Assembly (NCBI GenBank): GCA_037074765.1
Contig: JBAMDO010000025.1
Coordinates: 310,001-374,000, forward strand
Reading direction: 5' to 3'
Source of the DNA: Mansonella perstans
Taxonomy: Eukaryota; Nematoda; Chromadorea; Rhabditida; Onchocercidae
DNA: 64,000 nucleotides
Under the pieces are notes generated by a model. It did no database searches. It saw only the letters and a list, made by a program, of their open reading frames with translations, and had not been told where the DNA came from. This document shows, piece by piece, positions 12,017 to 22,915 of the stretch; within the stretch, counting starts at the first letter, position 1, and every line of letters begins with the position of its first letter. The position numbers and the translations under genes were made by a program.

Positions 12017-14822
12017 TTAACTCCCATTGGGAGTATCAGGTGAGGCCTTTAGGGCCAGTGCAAATAACAGATGGCCACATTCAGGTGTCAATAATGTTAT
12101 ATTGCGTGCGCAGGCCTGAATTAATCGGTCAGCCATATTACTGGCAGCAAAAACATACAATACACCGCTAGGGACAGTAACGACACCGGCAGCATCTTTC
12201 TCGGAAAGATAATTAACGAGCGGTCGGATAGGCTTATCACATGCTACAGCAATCATTAAGCTAAGCTGCTTCTTTGATGAATGAATTAGCCGCTCCTCAA
12301 GCGCCTCCTGACTAACCAGTGGTAGCCGTTGAGTAATATGCAGCTTAAGTGCGCTACCATCCGTCGGATCCCGAAGCAACTTCTGGAGCAAATGCTCTGT
12401 TCCCGAGATACGATGCAAACGAATCGCGTATTCAGTTTTTTTGAGGATAATGAAACCTTGCCAAGTTGGCGCAATTCTTCGTTCTAGCTCATCAATAGTA
12501 TCAATTTCACCATCAGATGGTGTACTTGATGGACTTTCAGGTGGCGTGCGTGGACCTTTGTTGCGCTTTCTCGATCCAGCGGACATGCTTCGTCGTCTTT
12601 TACGGTCTTCTTTTTGATCATCTCTACAGATAAGCACTTTCTGTTCAAACATTTCTGAATAACTAGGAATCCTCATTTACAATTCGGTAAGTATTGAAAT
12701 GAAGGACTATAGGAAATAACGAACTTGGCGAAATCAACGATGATGCATCGGTCTCTTCCACCAAGTGGAAAACCTTTCATGGCACGGCAAGCGTCCATTG
12801 CTGCATTCTGATCTGTAAACCGTATATATGCGAAGTCAGCGCCTTCGTCATAGTCTAACCGATCAATAAGCCCATATCGATCGAATTCCTGTAAATTAAA
12901 ACCATTTCACAGCTAAAGTTGGCAATGTTAGAGTCTGTAAAAGTCTAACATTCCAAGGATGATATGCTACAGAATCTAACATGTGATTTATTCGAGACTC
13001 TTTCTATAAAGATAACCCAATTAGGATTCACCGGGAGTGTTTAAAAATTGTCATTAATTTTAGGATACAGTGAAAATTGATAAAAGTGCCTTAGCCAAAT
13101 ATTCTGCAGATGTCCACGGTCCTAGTCCACCAATCCACAAACGATTCGATGGCTGTGATTTGCCATATCCGATTTTACAACGAGTTGTTCCTGGCCGTAT
13201 TGGACGGTCATGTTCATTGGCTTTTGCATTCATAGACTGTTCCAAAGTCTATAAAACACCATAGTCATAATCATATAATAAAGATATTTGCTCATCATTC
13301 ACATAATACACAGCTATACCAATAAATCATTTTTCTAAGGTCAGAAATACTATGTATCGACTAACTGGATACTACTTTCCATAGCCGCTAAAAACCAGCT
13401 GCGAACTATGCTCGTATAAATTGTAAGAAGTGTGAAGTCTCATTTTCTGGCAAAAATCCACCTGAAAAAGGACGAAAGCATATGCAGCATTGGTTTCTGG
13501 AGGTGTTTTGATATCAACATCTTCAACTTTTCCATATTTTTCGAAAACACGACGAATTTCTGATTCCCGTATATCTGCTGGCATATTTCCCACAAACAGT
13601 GTTCTCGTTGCATCACTATCATCTTCTTTCAAATTCCATGTTCCTCCTTCCTCACGACGTCTATTTGGAGATTTCCTAAAAACCTCTTTATGCACTTCAT
13701 TTTTTTCAAACAAACGCTTCCATGAAGTGAAATAACCTTCTTAGGGGATCCTTTCGTTCACGCTCCCGTTCAGCTTGCAATGCTCGATTATATCGATCGG
13801 GAATGTACTTTCCTTCTTGGTCTCTAATGATGCCCGCGGGATCAAGATGAAGTCTCTTTCCAAGTAATTTCTGCAATCTCGGTAACATCGTGTGTCGAAT
13901 TGTTCGCGCCGCCTCTGGGCGTTCGAAATTTACATAAGCGAGGCGTTGTTCGTCGCCGGGATTACGCACAATTTTGATCTACAAATTAATTAGCATTTTA
14001 GCAAAAGAAAAGCTGAAAAGAGACAACAGCAATGTATATCGATTTCAAAGTGCCTATATGAGCACATATGCAAATGCAACAATAAGGACTTCATTCAGTG
14101 AGTTTTTCGAAATTAAGGAAGTAAACATGAATATCCAAAAGATGCCCACCTCAAATGGTGCATATCGACGGAATTCACGCTCCAGGATGTCTTTAATTTC
14201 GTCCTTGGTAATTTTGTTGTCAAAATGCGAAAAACGAAGGTTCATATATTCTTCTGGGGAATGACTACCGAATCGGTCTCTAGATTATGGAGAAATGCAA
14301 AATGTAAGCAATATAGCTGATTTGCAGCATTAAATTCAAAATGCAAAAATTACTCCGCTGTGACAGTTGAAATTACTAAACATGTTGCCGAAATAGCACT
14401 GTGAGAAAACGCATAATTACATCCATCCTGCTCAAAATTTTAAAGGGATTTTAGTGCTCGGGTAAATAATTTATAAGTTTTTTACAATAAATTTACAAAG
14501 GAACTTCTAAGGTAAATTGGCAAAACTATAAAGATTAATCCTATTTGTTACAATGAAGTATAGACAAAATTACTATCTAAGGGAATCAGAAGCATGTATC
14601 AAACTCACCATTCCTATCATAGAAAAATATACACTGTTTATTGCTACATCTTGTAAATGTAATATTTAACCTGTAAAAAGAGGATAGATTGGCATCTGGA
14701 TCACCACTATTTTCACGTCGAAATGACAGTCGTTGAACGGGTCTAGACTGCCTACCATTAGCGTTATACGCTGCACCACGTTGGTTACGACCATCACGTC
14801 CGCCACCATATCTTGTTCCCAT
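12017..14822 (-). CDS. RBM15/Spenito-type protein: three RRMs and a SPOC domain
   Basis: Nuclear RNA-binding adaptor. In other animals RBM15/Spenito recruits the m6A methyltransferase complex and acts in splicing and mRNA export. Seven exons join in frame: 14671-14822, 14150-14279, 13737-13978, 13462-13675, 13090-13248, 12725-12888, 12017-12671, giving about 571 residues. Exons 2-3 encode RRM1 (EYMNLRFSHFD, then LAYVNFERPEAA). RRM2 has TLFVGNMPADIRESEIRR. RRM3 has KIGYGKSQPSNRLWIGGLGPW followed by GFPLGGRDRCIIVDFA, a wording typical of RBM15/Spenito. The last exon has a basic nuclear-localisation stretch (RKRRR, SRKRNKG) and a SPOC domain (APTWQGFIILKK, LKLHITQRLPL, LVNYLSEKDAAGV). The long disordered linker of human RBM15 is nearly absent. 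The start is the first ATG, MGTRYGGGRDGRN, an RG-rich tail. The exon 5 donor is uncertain: family alignment favours a GC donor at 13088-13089; a GT donor after 13069 would add seven residues. The intron before the last exon is only 53 bp. Confidence 0.92.
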
Positions 14823-15945
14823 ATCTGCAAAAATATTATTTAAGGCTTAGAAAAAGAGTGTATATTTGGTTCAAGTAAGTGCGAAAAAGACAACATTATT
14901 TCGGAAATAATGGTCAGAGAACATAATTTAGGCAGTGAACATTTTCTAACCTCACAGATATATGGGTTAATCGAAATGTGATAGCATGAACCATTCCTTT
15001 AGGCCTAGAAGATTTCTTCCTCTTTCTCTCCCATAAATGTTATCATTCATTTTAGTAACATAAAATAAATGGAAGTATGTACACAAAGCAATTTAAAAGG
15101 CCACCGTTAAAGACCACCTCAATCATAAGGCTTTTTTCCTCATTATCTCTACTACTAATTTCTCTCCATAAACTAATACTATTTTACCTTTAAATTTTGA
15201 TGTTACTACTGGCATCTCTTTTAGCATCATTATTCTTTTGTTTTGTTTTTATTCTGTTATAGAATAAAGATATAAAGAAACTAATAGATTTTCGCATCTC
15301 TTAACTATACTAGATTTATCCAACAATAATCTATGATCCTCCCTTTTCTCCACTGACCCCAAACATCAAACCCAAACCGCGTCTGGAATCATATTGTGTC
15401 ATCCGACATGCTAAAGTGCTCATTTTGCAATGATAAGTCCTGAGCAGACTATGTGAAAATGTTTCGTTCAATTTGCAATTATTATTTCATCTAATTTTGA
15501 TTAATTTTATATTTATTATTTGCATTCTATTAAAATTCAAAACTCCAAGAAATAAGCAAAAATTGATTTTTTAACTTTTAACTTTTTTTTTTTAACTTTT
15601 AAAAATTTTTTTTAATTCACAACTTTTACATGATAATCATTCTAATTTTATTGTTGGAAAAATTACCAACTGAAAATTGCTCACAAATCTTTAAATTTTT
15701 CTGATTTTTTATTCTCAGTTTTTTTTTTTTTTTTTTTTTTTTTTTAGTTGCTATAAAATCATTGAGAGCTTAATGAATCTCATTAATAATGTAGTTATTA
15801 ATTAAATGAAAACAATTTCAGTATCGGATGGGTAAAAATTATTTTTATAAATTATTCACAGGCGAGTTTCCCATTGAAATTCAACCTTTCGTCATTAACA
15901 GACTTGTTATGTTCTAATATTCACATAAAGGTAGAATAAATGGAT
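14823..15945. other. Intergenic region upstream of the RBM15-type gene
   Basis: Very AT-rich, with a T run of about 25 bases near 15720 and no supported gene. Its left end should contain the promoter or trans-splice site of the minus-strand RBM15-type gene. No clear promoter motif is visible. Confidence 0.45.
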
Positions 15946-16407
15946 TTAAAATAAATAGTCACACTCTTCTTTTAGAATCAATAAGTGAAAGATATTTGAA
16001 AAATGAAATGCATTCATTATTCCAGAAGACAAGAAGCAGAAGAAAAAGAATGCGAAGATAAAGAGAAAATCAAGATGGTGTCCTGCTATTCCAAATGCTT
16101 TTTTGCCAGACCTGATATAGCGCTTTGACCAAATTTTTCCAAGGATAAACAGATGAATAGCTGAAGACAGCAAGAAAAATCGTTTCAGGAACTTCTGGCT
16201 CAAAACATTCCCTAATTCAAATATATTAATATCTACTCCTCCAACTGATGTTCCATTTGTCATTTCCGCATCGCTTTTCATTTCATAATTTCTGTTCGAC
16301 TTTTTATTTCTTGCTATATTACCTTCTAAAAAATAGTTGCAGTTCAGAAATGTTGAATAACAGCGTCTTTGCTTTGATCCACACTTTATTAAGCGTAGTT
16401 TGAGCAT
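15946..16407 (-). CDS. Unrecognised 153-residue ORF with hydrophobic segments
   Basis: A single uninterrupted frame of 153 codons in very AT-rich DNA. I do not recognise the family. The N-terminal third is basic and polar. Two hydrophobic stretches follow: one around FFLLSSAIHLFILG and a longer one around LDFLFIFAFFFFCFLSSGIM, which could be a membrane segment. The hydrophobicity may simply reflect T-rich codons (Phe, Leu). No intron or domain evidence supports it. It lies upstream of the RBM15-type gene and downstream of the homeobox gene, on the same strand as both. It could be a small membrane protein or a chance ORF. Confidence 0.25.
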   Translation of the reverse strand: MLKLRLIKCGSKQRRCYSTFLNCNYFLEGNIARNKKSNRNYEMKSDAEMTNGTSVGGVDINIFELGNVLSQKFLKRFFLLSSAIHLFILGKIWSKRYIRSGKKAFGIAGHHLDFLFIFAFFFFCFLSSGIMNAFHFSNIFHLLILKEECDYLF

Positions 16408-16918
16408 TCGGTACTCACTTAATTGCAGAAATGAATCAGTTAAGTTGCAGCAATTATCTCCTCATATTCTGAAAGTGTTTTAAAATGGTAGCGTTGCAAT
16501 TTTCGTCTGAAACATTTTTAAAGGCTCGCAAGAAAATATCTGTTTGATTAAGTTTTGCTACAAATTATCCACAGCAGTGTTAACTGCACTAATAGATTTG
16601 TTGGCAAATTGGGTAACTGAAAAAATCCTTTTATTTTCAAATGGTCTCTTTCTTATGCACTCAGTAAGGGATTCAATTTACAAATAAACTGCGATAAATG
16701 ATATAAATAAACAGATTACCTTATTTGCTTATTTGCTAGAAATTTTTGATTTTCACTCACCATTCTTCGCCCCGAAAAAGTTTTATTTCACTGAAATTTT
16801 ATCAGAATACAATGGAAGTAATCTGCAAATGATTTCTATGGAAAAAGCTTTGCAGATAACGCTATCGAAACAAACGAATGTGAAACGAGAATGGGAAATA
16901 AAATTTGAGGAGAGTTCG

Positions 16919-18289
16919 TCAGATCATAGTTGATTGTGCTGAATGTATAAAAGCAGGCGAACTTTGATTTAGAATTAATTGAGATGAGAGTTGTAACGTT
17001 CGATCCAGTTCCATCCGTTTATATTTGTATCGTCGATTTTGAAACCAAATTTTGACTTGGGTGGAAGTTAGATTTAGCGACATTGCTAATCGCTCTCGTT
17101 CTGCTGCATTCACGTATCGCTCCAATTTGAAACGCTGTTCCAGTTCACTCACCTGGAACTCAATTATTCGTTTCCCGTCATTCATCGATAGGAAAAGGAT
17201 TGTGATCTGTTTTGTTTCATGTGGCGCAGCAGTTGGTAAGAAAAATAAAAATTACATTTTGTCGATGGCACATGTTGTGCATATACCTGTATAACCTTAA
17301 GCTCAGTATTCAGGGCATAACAATTCCCGAATGCTTCAATATGGCATACAGTTTCTGTAGGTTAATTAGTAGGAACTAATGAAAAGAAAAACGTGTCTAG
17401 AAAAACAAGGCTCGTGATCTTATAGAACTCGAGACTGAGTTGAAGTGAGCGCAAAGTTGAATTAAAAAAAAAAAAAAAAGAAATAAGTAATATCTATAAA
17501 ATGCAACAAATTTATCAAGACCACCTGAGATTGGGTAAATAAAACGCGAGGTTTTCGTCGCGTCTGTTGTGAACGAAGCTTTACAGAAAATTTTGGATCC
17601 ATATTACTGCCGTAACGGTCGGCTATTAAATCGCGTTGTGAGCTACTATGCATATCTGGAATTTAGGTTCAGTAATACTCACTGAATTAATTACTCGAAC
17701 AACAATTAATGCTTGCAACAAATAAGTTATTATTATTGCTTCATTATCAGTAACTCGCCAGTTTCACAGAATTGTGCCTTAGTATTCATCGTGTTGTTCT
17801 AAATTCTTCACTAACATAACAACCAATCATTGCCAGTCCTTTTCGAATTTTCGGACTTAAATTAATCGACGACGCATAAACGATTAGCGAACACTTACTT
17901 AAGTGAGTATGAAGTGCAAATTGTGGTACAGCAGTGGTGGATGGTAATTGTTCAGTGAAGCTCAAATACCGCATATCATCCATAGAGGTTAGCTGTTCTA
18001 GCGAAAAGTTCCGCATTGGAAGAACTGAAGTTGAAACGTTTGGAATTGATGGTACCGATGATAACGTTGTACTGTTCGCCAAAGATAAACTCCAAGGAAA
18101 TTCAAACATTGGAATTTGGAAATCAGATATCAACACTGAATTAATGCCTTGATTTACTGCATGCAACCTCGATTTCCTCGATCTACGAATTCCAGGATGA
18201 GCAGCAGACAAACAATCAGGTTGTCGCACCGGATTTTGGATTAAGTTTGTCAGTTGTTGCTCACGTTGTTGATGATAATATATAGCCAT
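16919..18289 (-). CDS. NK-2 class homeodomain transcription factor
   Basis: Sequence-specific nuclear DNA-binding protein. Three exons (17899-18289, 17525-17655, 16919-17152) join in frame to give 251 residues. The homeodomain lies at about residues 163-222: [12 protein letters not shown], then [20 protein letters not shown], then [19 protein letters not shown]. Tyr at homeodomain position 54 (RRYKYKR) marks the NK-2 class. RRKPRVLF and [15 protein letters not shown] resemble the NKX2-3/2-5/tinman group more than NKX2-1/2-2. An intron splits the homeodomain after FTQSQ. The N-terminal part is Ser/Pro-rich with no recognised domain, and the C-terminal tail is only about 30 residues. C. elegans ceh-28 is a possible counterpart, but I cannot assign orthology by eye. 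The start [12 protein letters not shown] is the first ATG of exon 1. Confidence 0.9.
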
Positions 18290-20158
18290 TAATGATTGAA
18301 ATCATTGAATCCAATTGATGCAAGTGACGAGAGGCGCATCTCTCTCTGTCTTCAAAAGATTCTCACGCATCTAATTTTTACTTTGAAAGGATTTTCCAGT
18401 TTTCTTGTCCATAAGTAACATGAGGAAATAGCATTTTAGAGAGATGAAAGCGAGTTCTAATGGATTCCGAGGTAATAGATATTACGGCACTGAAGTGTAT
18501 TTACATAGTTGGCCAATCAGTGGTACTCACCTCGACAAGTTCTGAGCAAGGAAATTGGAAAAAGTGAAACGAAGATGCGATGAAGAGGAAATGGATTGCA
18601 TTACATACTTGAATGCGCTTTTCCTTGAGTGATTGTGTCCTATTACATCACTAATTTTGAATATTTGTATCAATTTCCATTATCCTTCAAGCAGTCTATC
18701 AATGATTCTATCATCATTATAATAGAACTTACTGATACGAACAAAACTGGTCCATTGAATCACATTAATTAATCCCGTAAAACTGCCCACGACGCCAATT
18801 TCAACTTCCCCACAACAGTCATTGCTTTTTATGTTCCATATATTTTCCAAAACATTTCCGTTCCTATCCTCGGAGTTCACCTCATCACTTATCCTTCATT
18901 TAAAAAATAGTTTTCAAAGTTCCATAATTAAACTGTTAAAATAATTTCCGACAATAAGTAGTGAATATCTTGAGGTGGCGCTTCAAATCACCTTGTTTTA
19001 GCACCAATATCAATTGATTAATTATTATTAATCGTATTCTATTAATAGAAAGCAATAAATGAGAGTGTGGCATGATTCTTTCTAACCAGTTACGCAACCA
19101 AATTTGTTTTGCACATTTAAATAGTTTAAAAACACTTCGAAAAGTTGACAAATCCAGTCGTAGTGGACAAATTGAACTGAATCATGTCGAAAAACGAAGA
19201 ATTATAATGTGAAAAACAAAAAAGGTTGAATAAAACGTTACTGTCACAAGTTCAGCACAACAGACGACTACTCAGAAGAAAATTACGTCGATTTCCAGAT
19301 CTTTCCATTTTGCGCATTCGTTTTAATTTGAAAAAGAATTCATTTAGACCGACTGGCCAATCTTTACTATGAGAGTTTAAATCGTAAATTGATTGTCAGA
19401 ATAGTATGTTGAACATATTAATAGTTCTAGCACTTGAACAATCTCCATTTTTATGAGGATACGATGGTGTTTATTACACATTATATCGTACTACAGTAAA
19501 ACATTGTGTGTCCCTTCCTCGACTTTTTCCTATGCATCTTCGTCACATTTTTTATTGATCGAACCGCGCGGCTTTTTAATCACAAATTTTTCAAGAATAG
19601 TGACATCCTCTACCGAGAACTTTCTAAAAACTACAACTATAATGAAATTTTGCAACTGAAATAAATGAAGACAAATTTCAGGAAGTGTTATATGTTTTTT
19701 TTTTCTCTTCTGCAAATCTGTATTTCTTTATTCTAAGACATACGAAATGCATTGATGAATGTATTACATATGTGTGGCTACAACATTAGAGTAATAGATC
19801 GCTCGCAACTACTTCAAAAATACATACAGTTCTTGAGTTTAAAAAGATTTCTCAATTCGTTTTCAAAAAATCCTAATTAAACCATACATCTGCATGATAT
19901 GAACATGGAGTAAATAACTTCCTGACTATTGCTTACAATCCTTTCAACCCAAGTAACGCAGCAAAGAATATATGATACAGCCACTGAAATATGGTCCCTT
20001 TTAAAGAAAAAACTGTCAGTATTAATAACAATACATCAGTACAAACAGTTCGATGTTATTTTAAAACTTTCCAATACAATATCCTGTAATACAATGAACT
20101 CTGATTATAATAAAACAAGTTTTAACATTATAATGCATTATAACCATTAATACTACAG
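18290..20158. other. Intergenic region between the homeobox gene and RRP8
   Basis: AT-rich DNA with only short frames and no recognised protein, RNA gene or mobile element. The left part is the 5' flank of the homeobox gene and the right part is the 3' flank of RRP8. No regulatory motif is clear enough to call. Confidence 0.45.
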
Positions 20159-22635
20159 TTACCGTTTTTTATACCAACAAGGCTTCAGTTTCAATCCAAA
20201 AGGTCGTTTTTGTGCCACTTTACCAGTTTTGATAAACTCCAATATTACAAAATAACCATCATTTTTCATCATCTAGAAATTCTTTGATAATTAACAAATA
20301 TATCATTTCAAATCCCTCTCAATAATTCAGGGGCAATATAATATAAACGAACCTTCCCAGCAACGGCAAAACCCATTTTTATTACGGCATGCACGAACTG
20401 CTTTACATTTATAAATCGACTTGCACTTCTGCTATTTCAAAAAACCACTGCAAATATGCATATGTCAGATTCCTTGAAATTATGTTGATTAATTTAAACA
20501 ACTAAAAAGCACAGTACTTCTACGGTTATTTAATAATATATGAAGTGGTAACAAACCCTTTCTTCAGTATCCGATTCGCTTCCCTTAAATATTCGTCCAG
20601 ATTGGTTCCCATTAATGAAAGACAAAAAACAACAATATCCACCGATTCATTGCATAGTGGGACCTACAGAAAACTATTTATCAAAAAAAAGCTTCGGAAA
20701 AAAAAATTGAATTAAAATGTGGAGTTGAGTAAATCTAAATATGTTCACGTAACTGATAAAACCTTTAACACCGCCACTAATATTTACTAACTTGATAAGC
20801 AGAACACGTTTTATTTTGACTCAATCTGAATTAAGATCGTATTTTCGTCAACTATTTTACAACATTAAGAGACAGAGTTAACTGAATTTACAGATGTCGA
20901 ACAGAAAGGAATAATAGAAAATTAGCGGAAATCTTAAACGTCTCTAGTCCATTATGCTACACATGACGTAAAACCAATATTCTGATGATTAAATATACCT
21001 TGGACATGTCACACACAGTAACGCGATCATTTACTGCAAACAAATCGAACGAATGTACGGTAGCTATATGTGATACAGCATGGGCAATTGTTGCAGTTCC
21101 GCAACCCAAATCAGCAATCACTAAACCATCCTGTTTCAGTGATTTTATCCATTGAATAATTATACGAACTGGACTGCACGGCCATTTTTTTGCCTATAAT
21201 TGATCATTTTATTTACCTGAGACAATACTTTCATTTTTTAAAAGTATTTCCTATGAACATTTCCTATGAACACATAATAATCTAAAGTTTAATTCTTCAC
21301 ATATACTATTGATTTATTACATCATTGCAGGAATATTTTCATAACACATCAACATTTGATTCAAGATATCAATTATACTAAGCACTTTGTGCATTAGATG
21401 GTAAGTGAATTCAAACAGTTAGAAACATTTTCATACAAGTAGGTAAATCAATGCATAACAAATTTTTACCACAGTAAATTTTTGGGCAATGTTACATAAG
21501 CACTTATGCAATAATTCATACAGTTACCATTAGCAAACCTGTTTCTGATATCCATTGTGGTACAATTCGAAAGCCTGTGGATCCTTCCGAAACAATTCCA
21601 TAGCTTCGGCACCACTCATAGTATATAATTGCTCGCTAATATATCGAAACAATGAAGAATCAATTTTATCTTTAGCATCCGTTTCCTGTCTATTCATTAC
21701 CCATTTTCACTTGACCCGCTAGGATAAATGATCTTAACTCCACTTTTATTCTTTTTTTTCATTACTAGCACATCATTTAAAGTGTTAGTCGGTCCATTAC
21801 CTGAAACAACAAATCACAAAGCAAAGAAAGAAAAGTAAATCGCATGACTCTGTATTTAGTAACCCTAATAATACCAAAAAATTCTTTTAAATAAATTACA
21901 ACTACCATTCTCTTCCCTTAGTTTTCTTTTCATTTCCTTAGCAGCTTTCTTACGAACTTTATTTCGCCATGGACGATTTCGTTTTCTCGCCTAAAATAAT
22001 GAACTGTTTAAGAAAATCTAGAAATATAAAAGTTAATTGATATCTATTAAATCTCATCAATTTATCTTCCATAATCAGGACCATAACACAGAAACCTTCT
22101 AGCCAACTTGTCTTGAATATAACTGCAATTCAATTCGTTATCCATATGGTCAATTAGTTGTCGAAACTATTCCAACTTAATGAATATGATACTCCACTCA
22201 GTCATGTTACTGCAATTACAATGAGGAAGAACTGAGCTAACAAACTTCCTTACCGAAATTCCTATTTTACCATTGCAATCGACTTCTCTTTGCCTTGACG
22301 GAACTACATCGTCTTTGTTCTTCAATTTCTCCTTGTGTCTCATTAAAATTTCGAAAAAAAAAAAGGAAGAATTACTAGGACAATTGGCATCCTTCACAAA
22401 TAATTCATATTTCAATATATTTAAAGCAAACAAAGCTAAAACTCTCAAACACTCTCTTCATGCTTCTAAGGTTCTGTTCTTCACCTGTGATGTAACATTT
22501 CTCAACTGAATGAACTTTGGGCAATGAGTGAATTTCACAACTATAGGACCATCAGAAAACCTATTAACGTTGAAAACTAAACTAACGTGCAACCTGAAAT
22601 GCTTTCGGCAAACTACTATTAAATTTATTTGCCAT
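20159..22635 (-). CDS. Ribosomal RNA-processing protein 8 (nucleolar methyltransferase)
   Basis: SAM-dependent methyltransferase of the nucleolus; RRP8 proteins make m1A in large-subunit rRNA. Exons: 22594-22635, 22254-22391, 21906-21990, 21766-21800, 21539-21685, 20999-21193, 20557-20663, 20353-20447, 20159-20272, giving about 319 residues. A basic N-terminal region ([19 protein letters not shown]) precedes [13 protein letters not shown] and [14 protein letters not shown] SAM motif I ([16 protein letters not shown]). Then come [53 protein letters not shown] and the terminal [11 protein letters not shown], all close to the family. Exon 8 (20353-20447) reads the conserved GGFLK / IAEVQ / SRF block in three successive frames, so two single bases appear to be missing there. 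The starts of exons 2 and 5 are inferred from phase. The gene lies 280 bp downstream of NOG1 on the same strand. Confidence 0.88.
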
Positions 22636-22915
22636 AATCAAAATTAAAATGAAAATTAAGTACTTCGATGCTCTGCTCACATAAAATATGAATGCACAGA
22701 AAAACTGTATATTAGCAAACTTTACTTCCAAACAATTAACTATTGTACCAAAATACAATAAAACATTGGCCTAAGACCATTAAATATTACAACATAATAA
22801 CAAAACAAATAATGTAACAGGTTACAGAATTAATTCAAATTCAGCCAAAAGAGTTTTTTTTTTTAATCGCTGTACAACACTATTACATGGGAATTACAGA
22901 AATACGATACGAAAT
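22636..22915 (-). promoter_or_regulatory. Short intercistronic gap of a probable NOG1-RRP8 operon
   Basis: Only 280 bases separate the NOG1 stop from the RRP8 start on the same strand, a spacing within the range seen in nematode operons. An AG (in GAGCAG) about 45 bases upstream of the RRP8 ATG could serve as a trans-splice acceptor for a spliced leader. That AG lacks a strong pyrimidine tract, so the site is inferred from spacing and not from a clear motif. Confidence 0.4.

Noticed and set aside
13070..13264. Plus-strand ORF of 64 codons
   Set aside because: Antisense shadow of RRM3 of the RBM15-type gene.
17052..17294. Plus-strand ORF of 80 codons
   Set aside because: Antisense of the homeobox exon; the minus strand carries the conserved homeodomain.
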